From assembly GCA_024402695.1 (NCBI GenBank), contig JAKSTG010000003.1:1-64000 (forward strand): DNA of 64,000 bases, written 5' to 3'. The position numbers were made by a program, and so were the translations under genes. Below the pieces are notes generated by a model that was given only the letters and a program-made list of their open reading frames with translations, made no database searches and was not told the origin of the DNA. Source of the DNA: Treponema sp. (GTDB lineage: Bacteria; Spirochaetota; Spirochaetia; Treponematales; Treponemataceae). This document shows, piece after piece, positions 37,328-46,404 of this stretch; within the stretch, counting starts at the first letter, position 1, and the number at the start of each line of letters is the position of its first letter.

Positions 37328-37932
37328 TACACTATTGTAACAGAAATGCGGCCGTTTGATAATTCAGTAAGAAGGTGACAGAAGGCTTCTGTTTCATCGC
37401 AGCGGATTTTCCCGCTTATGGTAATATCAGTTCCGAAATCTTCGGAAACATCATAAAGATGGAAGTCTGCGAAATGATTTTTTATAGGTTTTAAAAGGGA
37501 GTAGTCAGTGTGAAATTCAAATTCTGATTTTTCTATGAGTTCTTCAAAGGCATTTTCTTCAAGGGCTGCCTGAAGAACGCCTTTGGCGCCATTACCGTAA
37601 GCCTTTACCAGTCCACCGGTTCCAAGAAGGGTTCCCCCGAACCATCTTGTGACAGTAAGAATAAGATTTGTAGCTCCGCTTCCTTTTACTACATCCAGAA
37701 CCGGTCGTCCTGCGGTTCCAGAAGGCTCTCCGTCGTCACTCATTCCCATGACTTCGGCGCCTTTCCCTGTAATGAAAGCATGTACCACATGAGTCGCATC
37801 CGCATACTTGGCCTTTTGCTGCCTCAAGATTTCTCTTGCTTCAGCCTGCCCCTGACACGGAATCAGCTCCGAGAGAAAACGCGAGCCTTTTATAGTCTCC
37901 TCATAAGAAACGTACTTAATTAATGCTTTCAT
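37327..37932 (-). CDS. YigZ/IMPACT-family protein
   Basis: A 201-residue UPF0029 (YigZ, IMPACT) protein. The conserved core is ATHVVHAFITGKG, MSDDGEPSGTAGRPVLD and VTRWFGGTLLGTGGLVKAYG. A C-terminal ferredoxin-like DUF1949 domain follows. Yeast IMPACT/Yih1 regulates translation control through Gcn1; the bacterial role is unknown. It starts three bases after parC. Confidence 0.92.
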   Translation of the reverse strand: MKALIKYVSYEETIKGSRFLSELIPCQGQAEAREILRQQKAKYADATHVVHAFITGKGAEVMGMSDDGEPSGTAGRPVLDVVKGSGATNLILTVTRWFGGTLLGTGGLVKAYGNGAKGVLQAALEENAFEELIEKSEFEFHTDYSLLKPIKNHFADFHLYDVSEDFGTDITISGKIRCDETEAFCHLLTELSNGRISVTIV

Positions 37933-37935
37933 CTC

Positions 37936-39843
37936 TTAGTTCACACTGATGCTTTCAACTTCCTTAGCTACAATTCTCACGCCTTTTGCTTTAAGAGATT
38001 TTTCTTCATAGCCGTCTGTCTTGAACTTTTCAGTAAGAACTTTGATTCGTCCTTTCTTAACATAGTTCAGGGTGAAGTTGAAGTTTTTGCGAGTATCAAC
38101 GTGGAGCACTTCCATGTCGTCCGGTGCAAAGAAGTAGTCGCGGTTCATGATGTAGCCGGCAATCTTACAGCGTTTGATGTAAACATACTGAGTTGCAGGA
38201 TCGCGGTAGATGATAGTGAAGAGGACTTTTGAAAGACTTTCCTTGTCGGCAAGTCCACAGTACCACATGCCCGGTCCAATGAAGAGTTTTTTGTGTGTAT
38301 CTGTAACAGACCAGATTCCTGATCTACGAACGTAAATAACGCGGTCGTATGGAGTAACCTTCATTTTTTCATCGCCGGAATTAACTTCTGTTCCCAGGTA
38401 TCCTTTTTCTTCATCGTATTTCAGAGACAGGTCACGCTTAACAACAGTCTTAACATCAACAGTGTTGATGCTTGTGATCTTTGTCATGCGTTTAAGACTT
38501 TCTGCAGGAAGTTTCTTTTCAATTCCTTCCAGCCAAGAGATTGCATATTCAACCAGGTGTTTAAGAAGTTTATTGATTTCTTTGATGCGTTCGTTGATAG
38601 CTTTTACTTCTTCACGGTTTTTGTTGATGTCGTAAAGAGAAATGCGGCGGATTGGAATTTTCAAAAGGTGGTCGATGTCTTCATCTGTAATGTCGCGGAT
38701 CAGTTCCTTTTTGAAAGGTTTGAATCCGTCGTAAACTGCTTTGTAAACGCCTTCTTCTGTTTTCTGTGTTTCGATCTTTTTGTAGATACGTTCTTCAATG
38801 AAGATGCGTTCAAGAGTACGAAGGTGCAGTTTATCAAAGAGTTCACGTTTTTCAAGTTCCAGTTCGTCTTTAAGAACTCCAACCAGCTGTTTTGCGTGAT
38901 ATTCAATAACCTGAGTACAGGTCATTTTTACAGGCATGTTGTCTTTGATTACCAGAAGGTTACAGTAGATTGTCTGTTCACAGTCTGTGAAAGCGTAAAG
39001 AGAATCTACAACGTCTTTGGCATAAACTCCGCGTGGAAGTTTAATCTCAATATTTGCAGATTTAGAAGTAAAGTCGTTGATTGAAGCGATTTTAACTTTT
39101 CCGTTTTTGGCGGCTTTTTCAATTGAATCAGTAAGGCTTTCTGAAGTTGAACCGTATGGAAGTTCTGTGATAGTGATTTTTTTGTCGTCACTTAAATCCA
39201 TCTTTGCACGGGTAACGATCTTTCCAAGTCCGTCTTCGTAGTTTGTAACATCAATAAGACCACCGGTAGGGAAGTCAGGATAAAGCTGGAAAGGTTCTCC
39301 GCGAAGGCATTTCTTTTCTGCTTCGATTACTTCGTGGACGTTATGGCTCAGAATGTTTGTGCTCATACCTACGGCAATACCTTCGGCACCCATAATCAGA
39401 CAGAGTGGAAGTTTTGCGCGGAATACAACAGGTTCTGTATCGCGTCCGTCGTAAGTTGGAACGTATTCGGTGATTTTTGGATTGTAAAGAATGTCTTTTG
39501 CGATTGGACGAAGGCGGCATTCAATGTAACGGGGCGCAGAAGCGCTGTCACCGGTGTACATGTTACCGAAGTTACCCTGTTTATCAATAAAGATTTCTTT
39601 GTTTGCCAGATTTACCAGGGCAGTATAGATAGAAGCGTCTCCATGAGGATGGTAAGCCATTACCTTACCTACAACGTTTGCTACCTTTACCATACGGCCA
39701 TCGTCTGTTTTCAGCATTGTATGAAGAATACGGCGCTGAACAGGTTTAAGACCATCAATAATATCAGGAATAGCACGGTCACGGATAACGTATGATGCAT
39801 ACTGAATAAAGTTCGAGTCAAAAAGATTTTTTACATAAGCCAT
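37936..39843 (-). CDS. parC: Type IIA topoisomerase subunit A (ParC/GyrA-like)
   Basis: A 635-residue subunit A of topoisomerase IV or gyrase. The catalytic Tyr is Y106 in SAPRYIECRL. The C-terminal domain is short (under 200 residues after the coiled coil) and lacks an obvious GyrA box, favouring ParC over GyrA. The quinolone region reads YHPHGDASIYTAL: Ala70 replaces Ser83 and Thr74 replaces Asp87 of E. coli GyrA. No subunit B gene is adjacent. AGGGGA precedes the ATG. It heads the minus-strand run to rsmG and diverges from the rel gene. Confidence 0.88.
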   Translation of the reverse strand: MAYVKNLFDSNFIQYASYVIRDRAIPDIIDGLKPVQRRILHTMLKTDDGRMVKVANVVGKVMAYHPHGDASIYTALVNLANKEIFIDKQGNFGNMYTGDSASAPRYIECRLRPIAKDILYNPKITEYVPTYDGRDTEPVVFRAKLPLCLIMGAEGIAVGMSTNILSHNVHEVIEAEKKCLRGEPFQLYPDFPTGGLIDVTNYEDGLGKIVTRAKMDLSDDKKITITELPYGSTSESLTDSIEKAAKNGKVKIASINDFTSKSANIEIKLPRGVYAKDVVDSLYAFTDCEQTIYCNLLVIKDNMPVKMTCTQVIEYHAKQLVGVLKDELELEKRELFDKLHLRTLERIFIEERIYKKIETQKTEEGVYKAVYDGFKPFKKELIRDITDEDIDHLLKIPIRRISLYDINKNREEVKAINERIKEINKLLKHLVEYAISWLEGIEKKLPAESLKRMTKITSINTVDVKTVVKRDLSLKYDEEKGYLGTEVNSGDEKMKVTPYDRVIYVRRSGIWSVTDTHKKLFIGPGMWYCGLADKESLSKVLFTIIYRDPATQYVYIKRCKIAGYIMNRDYFFAPDDMEVLHVDTRKNFNFTLNYVKKGRIKVLTEKFKTDGYEEKSLKAKGVRIVAKEVESISVN

Positions 39844-39955
39844 GATTGTCCCCTTTGGAATTGAAGTGTAGACAATACCTCAATTTTCCACCCTAATATA
39901 TAGTATACAAGAAATACTTTAAAAAAAATAGTGGAAAATCCAGGCCGTTTATTGT

Positions 39956-39961
39956 TAAACT
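39956..39961 (+). promoter_or_regulatory. -10 box of the rel gene, probably leaderless
   Basis: TAAACT ends six bases before the ATG at 39968. No Shine-Dalgarno precedes the start. The -35 is not clear. Confidence 0.35.
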
Positions 39962-39967
39962 TAAAGT

Positions 39968-41734
39968 ATGGAAAAAGCAGTTTTTAAAAGTGACATCAAC
40001 AAGCCGGAGGAACTCCTGGCGGAATTTTTTGCTTCTGCACCTTATTTTTCGGAAGAAGACAAAAGCCGCATCCAGGAAGCCTGGGACTATTACATTTCCC
40101 TTTGCGGGAATGAGCCTGAAGCTTATGTCCACGTCCTTCGCGTGGCCCTTATCCTTGCAGGAAACAAGCTTGATGCTGATACAATCATTTCTGCTATTCT
40201 CCACAATGCTCTTTCTGACGAAGTAAAACCTGAAGATCTGGAAAAGAAATTCGGACCTGCAGTTTCTACAATCGTTGCAGGCGCCGCAAAAATTTCTTTC
40301 TTTTCGAAAGCTTCCAATACAAGTTTCCAGGCAGACTCAATCCGTAAGATGATGTTTGCCTTGTCTGATGATGTTAGAATCATTCTGCTTAAACTGGCTG
40401 ACCGCCTGGACAAAATGCGCCATCTGAAAAAATATGCAGAAGAAGACCAGCGTGCAGTCGCTAAAGAAGTAATTGAAATCTGGGCTCCTTTGGCAGACCG
40501 TCTTGGTATGCAGGCAGAGAAGAACGAACTGGAAGATTTGAGTCTTAAGTATACAAATCCTGATGTTTTCCAGCAGATCAAGGCTATTGTTTCCCAGAAG
40601 CAGGATGAACGTTCTGCTTATCTGGAATCTGCTGTAAACAAAATTACAGAGCAGGCAAAGAAACTTAATATTGAAGTTACAATTTCAAGTCGCGCAAAGC
40701 ATTTCTATTCGATCTACCAGAAGATGAAAAAAAGAAATGTGGAAGCCGGGGAACTTTATGACCTTCTGGCTTTGCGAATCATCTGTAACACAACAACAGA
40801 GTGTTACACTCTTATTGGTATTGTTCATGAAATGTGGTCACCCTTGGACGGTCGTTTCAAGGATTATATCGCCATGCCAAAGGCAAACGGATATCAGTCT
40901 TTGCATACAACCGTTATGTGTCAGGGCAGACCTCTGGAAATTCAGGTGCGTACAAAAGAAATGCACAATATGGCTGAACACGGGGTTGCAAGCCACTGGC
41001 TCTACAAGAAGGGCACAAACAAGGATAATGTAACAGAAAGTCAGCTGGGCATTTTCAATCAGCTGCAGGAACTTAAGAAAAACAATTTCTCTGATGACGG
41101 TTTTTTCAACGAACTGAAAAACGATCTTTTGAAAGATGAAATTTATGTGTTCACTCCAAGAGGGGATGTTATTCATCTTCCGCAGGGAGCAAATGCAATT
41201 GATTTTGCTTATGCCATTCATTCGGGAGTTGGAGAAAAAATCGTAGGTGCAAAAGCCAACGGGAAAATCATTTCTCTTGATGAACCTCTGCAGAATACTC
41301 AGATTATTGAAGTTCTTACAAATCCTCAGGCTCATCCGACCGAAGCCCAGTACAAGATTGCAAAGACTTCAAAAGCAAGACAGAGAATACACTCCTGGCT
41401 TACACAGAATAACGTTGATTTCTTTGATGAAAGAAAAGTTGAAAAGCCTGAAGATGAACAGAAGAAAGTTCATCACAGACCAAAGACAAAGAAGAAATCT
41501 GGAGAGGAAGAAAACGTTCCGAAAGTTGAAAAAATCAAAATCGGAAATACTTCGAACTTCATCTTCAGTTTTGCAAAGTGCTGCGAACCGAAATATCCGG
41601 AACCTATTGTGGCTTATCTTTCCCGCCTTAAAGGCATGGTAATCCACAGCAAGAATTGCTACGTTTACCAGCGAATCCGCAATAAAGATGAGCGCAGCCT
41701 TGATGTAGACTGGGATGCTCCAAAAGAAAAATAA
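39968..41734 (+). CDS. rel: Rel/SpoT-family (p)ppGpp enzyme with degenerate hydrolase domain
   Basis: A 588-residue stringent-response protein, shorter than the usual 700-750. The HD hydrolase domain keeps His55 and His79 but HDxxED reads HNALSD (Asn80, Ser83) and the LADRxHNM motif reads LADRLDKM, so three catalytic positions differ and ppGpp hydrolysis is unlikely. The synthetase domain is intact, with GRFKDYIAMPKANGYQSLH; RFKD (296-299) is the motif type usually found in bifunctional Rel, not the EFDD of RelA. A TGS domain follows (about 389-455) and a conserved-cysteine domain (FAKCCEPKYPEP, Cys538-539), then the protein ends without the ACT domain. Confidence 0.9.
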   Translation: MEKAVFKSDINKPEELLAEFFASAPYFSEEDKSRIQEAWDYYISLCGNEPEAYVHVLRVALILAGNKLDADTIISAILHNALSDEVKPEDLEKKFGPAVSTIVAGAAKISFFSKASNTSFQADSIRKMMFALSDDVRIILLKLADRLDKMRHLKKYAEEDQRAVAKEVIEIWAPLADRLGMQAEKNELEDLSLKYTNPDVFQQIKAIVSQKQDERSAYLESAVNKITEQAKKLNIEVTISSRAKHFYSIYQKMKKRNVEAGELYDLLALRIICNTTTECYTLIGIVHEMWSPLDGRFKDYIAMPKANGYQSLHTTVMCQGRPLEIQVRTKEMHNMAEHGVASHWLYKKGTNKDNVTESQLGIFNQLQELKKNNFSDDGFFNELKNDLLKDEIYVFTPRGDVIHLPQGANAIDFAYAIHSGVGEKIVGAKANGKIISLDEPLQNTQIIEVLTNPQAHPTEAQYKIAKTSKARQRIHSWLTQNNVDFFDERKVEKPEDEQKKVHHRPKTKKKSGEEENVPKVEKIKIGNTSNFIFSFAKCCEPKYPEPIVAYLSRLKGMVIHSKNCYVYQRIRNKDERSLDVDWDAPKEK

Positions 41735-41737
41735 AAA

Positions 41738-41767
41738 AAGCCCTGCAATTTGCAGGGCTTGTGTTTT
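41738..41767 (+). terminator. Terminator after rel
   Basis: AAGCCCTGCA (41738-41747) pairs across an ATT loop with TGCAGGGCTT (41751-41760), followed by GTGTTTTT. The A-rich left flank lets it also act for the convergent 657-codon gene. Confidence 0.9.
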
Positions 41768-41801
41768 TAACGTAAGGTGGTCGAGTTTTCCTAAACCACA
41801 A

Positions 41802-43775
41802 TTAGTTAGCTTTGTTTGCGTAGGCGGCTTTCACAGCGTCTGCGAAAAGCTTGTTCTGGTCTGAACGCTCTGGAACAGAGAACAGAGGTTTTCCGTCTTC
41901 TGGTGAAACGCGGAATACGTGCATTGGGTCTGTTCCGTATGCAGGGCTGTCAGGATTGTTGATCCACCAGTCCAGAACGGCAATGAAACAAAGAGTATAT
42001 TTAAGAAGGTTTGCGTTAGTTGCGTGAGTACTTGGACTGTGATTCTGTCCGCCAAGAAGAACATCAAGACGTTTCGAAACTTCGTTTGGAATATCGAATT
42101 TGTAGTGTTCCCATGGGTTTGCAATGAGTTTTACAGGTTCTTTTGTTTTTGCAGCCTTGTCACATTCATTTACAACCAGAGTAAGGTATTTTCTTGTGAA
42201 GTCAGTTCTGTGGAAAAGAGGTTTGTGTTTGCTTTCATCACTTGGGTGTTCAAGAAGAAGCTGGTCGAATTTGAATGAAGGCATAAAGTGATAAGTTGTC
42301 TGCCACAGAAGGGAAGTGTAAAGTTTCTTACCATACTGTGAGATTGCAAAGTCAGGCTGAGAATAAGTTGAGTTTACAAGGCTCTTCAGAGGTTCGCAGT
42401 AAAGCTGACCGAAAGTTTCGTCACGGTAAGCAGTCCATTCATCCAGAATATCGTAGATTGTATCAGAGCCCTGTTTTGTGTTGTCAGGAATATTGAATCT
42501 GATGTTTCTGAGACCAACAAAACAATCCTCAATGATTCTCTGAAGAATCATTGTAATCTGAATAGGGTTGTCCGGATGCAGCATGTTGAAGCCTTCAACG
42601 AACTTGTACAGAGGCTGGAAGTACGGATACATATCAGGATGGTTTTCAAGATTAGAGAAACCTGCCTGTGGGAAGAACTGTTCCAGAAGTTTAAGTCCTG
42701 TAATAACAGTAGAATCTTTTACACCTTTCTGTGGAGCTGGAGCAACTTTCTTCTCTTCTTTTTTTTCTTCAACTTTCTGTTTTTCTGGAAGCAGAAGATC
42801 GAATTTGTGGAGTCCTTCGAATTTCAGGATTTCAGCAATTTCAGCTCTGAAGAAATCATCATAAGTATAGTAAGTGTCGGAACACATTCTCATAAGGAGA
42901 GGGTAACACTTCTTGATGATTTCATTGTCGATGTAAAGCCACTGGGTAATGGCCTGTTTTGCGATATCGGAAAGCTTGTCTTTTGGTGCATCTGGATATG
43001 CACTTTCGTCGTTATAGATTTCCTTAAGCAGTTTAGGAATCTTTGTGTCGCCGTAATAATAAACAGTTACCAGAGGTTTGTATAAAGTACGGATGAAAGG
43101 AATCAGGTCCTGAACAATAAGAGGTTCCCCGATTTCCTGAAGAGCACTGTATTCAGCTTTGATCGGTGCCATTGTCCAGCCTGCAACCATACGAAGGAAT
43201 TTGAATTTAGGATCCGGGTCGTTTACGATTTTTGCTTTGTAAGTAGCCGGTGAAATCTGGATAAGAGTTTTTACAACTGTAATGAAAGTTTCCATTGCAG
43301 AAATGTGATGTTTCAGATTATGTTCAAAAAATGCCGGAATGATTTTTTCTGTTCCGTTTTTCTGGAAAGACAGAATGAAATTAAAGATTCCGTAATTTGG
43401 TTTGATCTGATACTCATAACTCATCATGGCCTTATTCATAAGGCTGGCAGTTTTCTTTGAGATTGGAGGAAGTGTTTCCTTGTTTCTTCTTTTTCCAGCC
43501 GGAGAAGCGAAGCCTGTTGCTGAATTACTGTTTGAATTAGATGATGACATTGAAGAGCCTCCTGACCCCTGGTTTCTGATAATGCGCCCGGTTCCTTTTG
43601 TTGAACCTGAAGATGATGAGCCGCCTGATGAACTTTTTTCGTAAAGGATTTCACCGCCAAGAAGTTTGGTCATTTCTTTTGCTTCGGAATCACTGAGACT
43701 TCCCAGGTTCTTTCTGGTTTTTTCCAGAGTTCCTGGTTCCCAGTCTGCTGTTTTTGTTCTGAATTCGTCAGACAT
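41802..43775 (-). CDS. Conserved-looking 657-residue protein of unknown function
   Basis: No family is recognised. Residues 48-85 are a Ser/Gly/Asn low-complexity linker. After it comes a mostly helical region (from KKTASLMNKAMMSYEYQIKP) rich in Tyr, Phe and Lys without a signal peptide or membrane span. A charged break KVEEKKEEKKVAPAPQK at about residue 340 divides two helical halves. The N-terminal DFRTKTADWEPG-like opening (SDEFRTKTADWEPG) may be a short interaction motif. AGGTGAAAC precedes the ATG. It lies 14 bases downstream of the DUF2804-like gene and is probably cotranscribed with it. Confidence 0.7.
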   Translation of the reverse strand: MSDEFRTKTADWEPGTLEKTRKNLGSLSDSEAKEMTKLLGGEILYEKSSSGGSSSSGSTKGTGRIIRNQGSGGSSMSSSNSNSNSATGFASPAGKRRNKETLPPISKKTASLMNKAMMSYEYQIKPNYGIFNFILSFQKNGTEKIIPAFFEHNLKHHISAMETFITVVKTLIQISPATYKAKIVNDPDPKFKFLRMVAGWTMAPIKAEYSALQEIGEPLIVQDLIPFIRTLYKPLVTVYYYGDTKIPKLLKEIYNDESAYPDAPKDKLSDIAKQAITQWLYIDNEIIKKCYPLLMRMCSDTYYTYDDFFRAEIAEILKFEGLHKFDLLLPEKQKVEEKKEEKKVAPAPQKGVKDSTVITGLKLLEQFFPQAGFSNLENHPDMYPYFQPLYKFVEGFNMLHPDNPIQITMILQRIIEDCFVGLRNIRFNIPDNTKQGSDTIYDILDEWTAYRDETFGQLYCEPLKSLVNSTYSQPDFAISQYGKKLYTSLLWQTTYHFMPSFKFDQLLLEHPSDESKHKPLFHRTDFTRKYLTLVVNECDKAAKTKEPVKLIANPWEHYKFDIPNEVSKRLDVLLGGQNHSPSTHATNANLLKYTLCFIAVLDWWINNPDSPAYGTDPMHVFRVSPEDGKPLFSVPERSDQNKLFADAVKAAYANKAN

Positions 43776-43789
43776 GTTTCACCTCGAAA

Positions 43790-44860
43790 TTAAGTCCGGA
43801 CAATGTTTGAAGAAACAATGCCCGGGAAGTTTTTGAGATTTATTTTTTCGCCGTCCTTTGTTAAAAGAACGCCTTCGTAAGTTCCGTAAATTGTGTATGC
43901 AGAAGCACGCATGATAATCAGGTTTGTAACCCGTGACTGAACCGAAACCGGTGTAAATGTCAGGTCGATCATTCCTTCTGTGTCCTGGATAATCCAGTTG
44001 TTGTTCACACCGAATGGATGTGTAATAACAACTGGTGGAAGGGCAGTAGTGTCGCCGTCGATAATCAGAAGGTTGTTGTTGTATTTATCTGCATCTGCTG
44101 CATCAATATTTGCTGTTGAAATGTGGAAAAGAATATTGCGGTCCTTTACCTGTCCAAGCCCTGTCACGATTTTAGAACGGGTATGGAATTTATAATAAGA
44201 ACGGTTCATAGAAACCAGTGCAATACCGTCTGTTCTTCGGACTTTGTTTCCCGGATCTTTTTTTTCTGTATAGGTTCTTAAGTAACCTTTGATCTTCATT
44301 GAAGAAATCCATGTGGCAGAAACTCGGGATGAAGTTGGTGCCGGATTTACAAACATTGTGTCTGTGTGAAGAGAGTCGTTTCTCATGGAAATCATTTTTC
44401 CTTTTGCGGAAGGTCTTACTTTGTCTCCCTTGATTTTGAAACGACATTTGAAGAAATCATGTGTGTCTTCCCAATAAAGCTTGATTCTTCGTTTTCTCTG
44501 GTAACAGCCGCAGATTGCGTTTGTAGTTTTTGTAGGAACAAAACGTCTTCGGGCAGGCATAATGGCGTGATAGGAATTCTTTTTGCCTGTTTCTTTGTTC
44601 CAGAAAATCACTTCAACCAGTCCGAAAACCTTAAAATCGCGGAATTCGGTTAATCCTACGTAATTTCCCAGATTGAAAGTGTATGTAATGCGGCTTTTGA
44701 TGCGGATGTTTGAAAGGAACGAAGGTACAGGAACTCCTGCGTAAGGAGCGCGCATTCCCTTTATATCCAGATGCTGAGACACAGATGAATATGTTCCGAA
44801 ATGGGCCTTTCCGTTTTCTACAATCTTCTTTGGCGGCTCACCAAACAACCTTTTATACAT
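43790..44860 (-). CDS. DUF2804-like protein
   Basis: A 356-residue beta-rich protein whose C-terminal region (MIDLTFTPVSVQSRV, IYGTYEGVLLTKDGEKI) resembles DUF2804, a lipocalin-like family of unknown role. Aromatic and basic residues are frequent and cysteine is rare. There is no signal peptide, so it is cytoplasmic. The ATG at 44860 has no Shine-Dalgarno but a TTGCAG-17-TATAAT promoter ends seven bases upstream. The family call is from memory of motifs and needs a profile search. Confidence 0.55.
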   Translation of the reverse strand: MYKRLFGEPPKKIVENGKAHFGTYSSVSQHLDIKGMRAPYAGVPVPSFLSNIRIKSRITYTFNLGNYVGLTEFRDFKVFGLVEVIFWNKETGKKNSYHAIMPARRRFVPTKTTNAICGCYQRKRRIKLYWEDTHDFFKCRFKIKGDKVRPSAKGKMISMRNDSLHTDTMFVNPAPTSSRVSATWISSMKIKGYLRTYTEKKDPGNKVRRTDGIALVSMNRSYYKFHTRSKIVTGLGQVKDRNILFHISTANIDAADADKYNNNLLIIDGDTTALPPVVITHPFGVNNNWIIQDTEGMIDLTFTPVSVQSRVTNLIIMRASAYTIYGTYEGVLLTKDGEKINLKNFPGIVSSNIVRT

Positions 44861-44867
44861 TATATCT

Positions 44868-44896
44868 ATTATATATCAATTAAAACTAATCTGCAA
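44868..44896 (-). promoter_or_regulatory. Promoter of the DUF2804-like gene, probably leaderless
   Basis: On the minus strand TTGCAG (44891-44896), 17 bases, TATAAT (44868-44873), then seven bases to the ATG at 44860. Confidence 0.7.
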
Positions 44897-44910
44897 ACAA
44901 CGAAAATCTT

Positions 44911-44939
44911 TTGTTTTGAGGGAATTTAGGGGTTATAAT
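44911..44939 (+). promoter_or_regulatory. Promoter of the beta-CASP gene
   Basis: TTGTTT (44911-44916), 17 bases, TATAAT (44934-44939). It diverges from the DUF2804 promoter with 14 bases between the two -35 boxes. This one gives a leader of about 30 bases that contains AAGGAG. Confidence 0.75.
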
Positions 44940-44975
44940 TAAAGATATTAGAGATTTTATTAGTAAGGAGTGACT

Positions 44976-46385
44976 ATGAGTATTAAACTTTTTTCTCTTG
45001 GCGCAGCACAGGAAGTTACAGGCTCCAAGCATGTTATGGAAGTGAACGGCAGACGGATTATGATAGACTGCGGGGCCTTCCAGGGAAAACGTAAGGAATC
45101 TGACAGAAAAAACAGAGATTTTGATTTTGACATGGATTCTTTGGACGGAGTAATCCTTACTCACGGTCATTTTGACCATTGCGGACTTCTTCCGGTCCTT
45201 ACAAAAAAAGGCTACAACGGAAACATTTACGCAACTCCCGCAACCCGCGATATCGCAAACCTGGTGATGATGGACAGTGCCAGAATCCAGGCCCGGGACG
45301 CGGAATTCCTTGCAAAGCAGGCTGCCAAAAAGAAGGAGAAATTCCATTGGAAGCCTCTTTTTGATGAAAGCGACTGTGTAAAAACTGCAGATCAGATCAT
45401 TTCCGTTTCTTATAACCGTAAAATGCCAGTAAGCCGTGACGTGGAATTCCAGTTCTTCGACGCAGGTCACATTCTGGGGTCAGCTTTTGTTTCCATGGAT
45501 GTTTATGACGGCGACAGAAAGGTAAATATCCTTTATACAGGCGACATAGGACGAAAAGAAAAACCGATCATCAGAAATCCTGCAACCAATGTGCCGGCTC
45601 CTGATTACATTTATCTTGAATCTACTTACGGTGACCGTAAGCATGAAGATCAGTCTATGGCAATGAAGGATCTTATACGGATTGTCCGTGATACAGTGGC
45701 AAAGAAGGGAAAAATCATCATTCCGTCTTTCGCAATTGAAAGGGCCCAGGAACTGGTTTTCTATCTTCACCTTCTTACAGATAAGAAGAAGATTCCTGTT
45801 GTTCCGATTTACGTAGATTCTCCAATGGCAGTAAACGCAACTTCTGTATTCCGTGTTCATCCTGAATGTTATGATGCTTCGGTAAATGAAGCTTTCCTTA
45901 AGCACCATAAAAATCCTTTTGGATTCGGTTCTCTTTCTTACACAACCAGTGTTGAAGAATCAAAGCGCCTGAATAAAATGGAAGGCCCAATGATTATTAT
46001 CTCGGCTGACGGAATGTGTGAAGCAGGGCGCGTTCTCTATCATCTGGCCAATGAGATTTCCAATCCGAAGAACACAGTACTGATTGTAGGCTACATGGCC
46101 GAAAACACTCTGGGACGAAAAATCCGTGATGGACAGAAAGAAGTAATGATTCTTGGGGATAAGTATGAGGTTAAGGCAAAGGTAGAAACAATCAATGCTT
46201 TCAGTGCCCATGCCGACTATACCGAAATGCTGGACTGGCTTAAGGCAATTGATACATCAAAACTGAAAAAGATTTTCCTTGTTCACGGGGAAAAAGAAAC
46301 GGTAACCTTCTTCCAGAAATTCCTTCAGGAAAACGGTTACCCTGATGTTGAGGTTGTTGAAGCCGAAAAAGAATACGAAGTCTAA
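44976..46385 (+). CDS. Beta-CASP metallo-beta-lactamase RNase-like protein
   Basis: A 469-residue protein of the Ysh1/CPSF-73-like branch of MBL-fold nucleases, predicted to cleave or trim RNA. MBL motifs are THGHFDHCGLLP, FDAGHILGSAF and YTGDIGR, followed by beta-CASP motifs LESTYGDR, IPSFAIERAQEL, SADGMCEAGR and the late FSAHADY. All metal ligands are present. The ATG at 44976 with AAGGAG five bases upstream is preferred to GTG at 44970. It stands alone between two minus-strand units. Confidence 0.9.
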   Translation: MSIKLFSLGAAQEVTGSKHVMEVNGRRIMIDCGAFQGKRKESDRKNRDFDFDMDSLDGVILTHGHFDHCGLLPVLTKKGYNGNIYATPATRDIANLVMMDSARIQARDAEFLAKQAAKKKEKFHWKPLFDESDCVKTADQIISVSYNRKMPVSRDVEFQFFDAGHILGSAFVSMDVYDGDRKVNILYTGDIGRKEKPIIRNPATNVPAPDYIYLESTYGDRKHEDQSMAMKDLIRIVRDTVAKKGKIIIPSFAIERAQELVFYLHLLTDKKKIPVVPIYVDSPMAVNATSVFRVHPECYDASVNEAFLKHHKNPFGFGSLSYTTSVEESKRLNKMEGPMIIISADGMCEAGRVLYHLANEISNPKNTVLIVGYMAENTLGRKIRDGQKEVMILGDKYEVKAKVETINAFSAHADYTEMLDWLKAIDTSKLKKIFLVHGEKETVTFFQKFLQENGYPDVEVVEAEKEYEV

Positions 46386-46404
46386 AGGCCTGTTTTAAAT
46401 CAGC

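Noticed and set aside
44886-45470. 194-codon minus-strand frame under the beta-CASP gene
   Set aside because: The sense frame has all MBL/beta-CASP motifs and a good promoter and ribosome binding site, so the antisense frame is a shadow.
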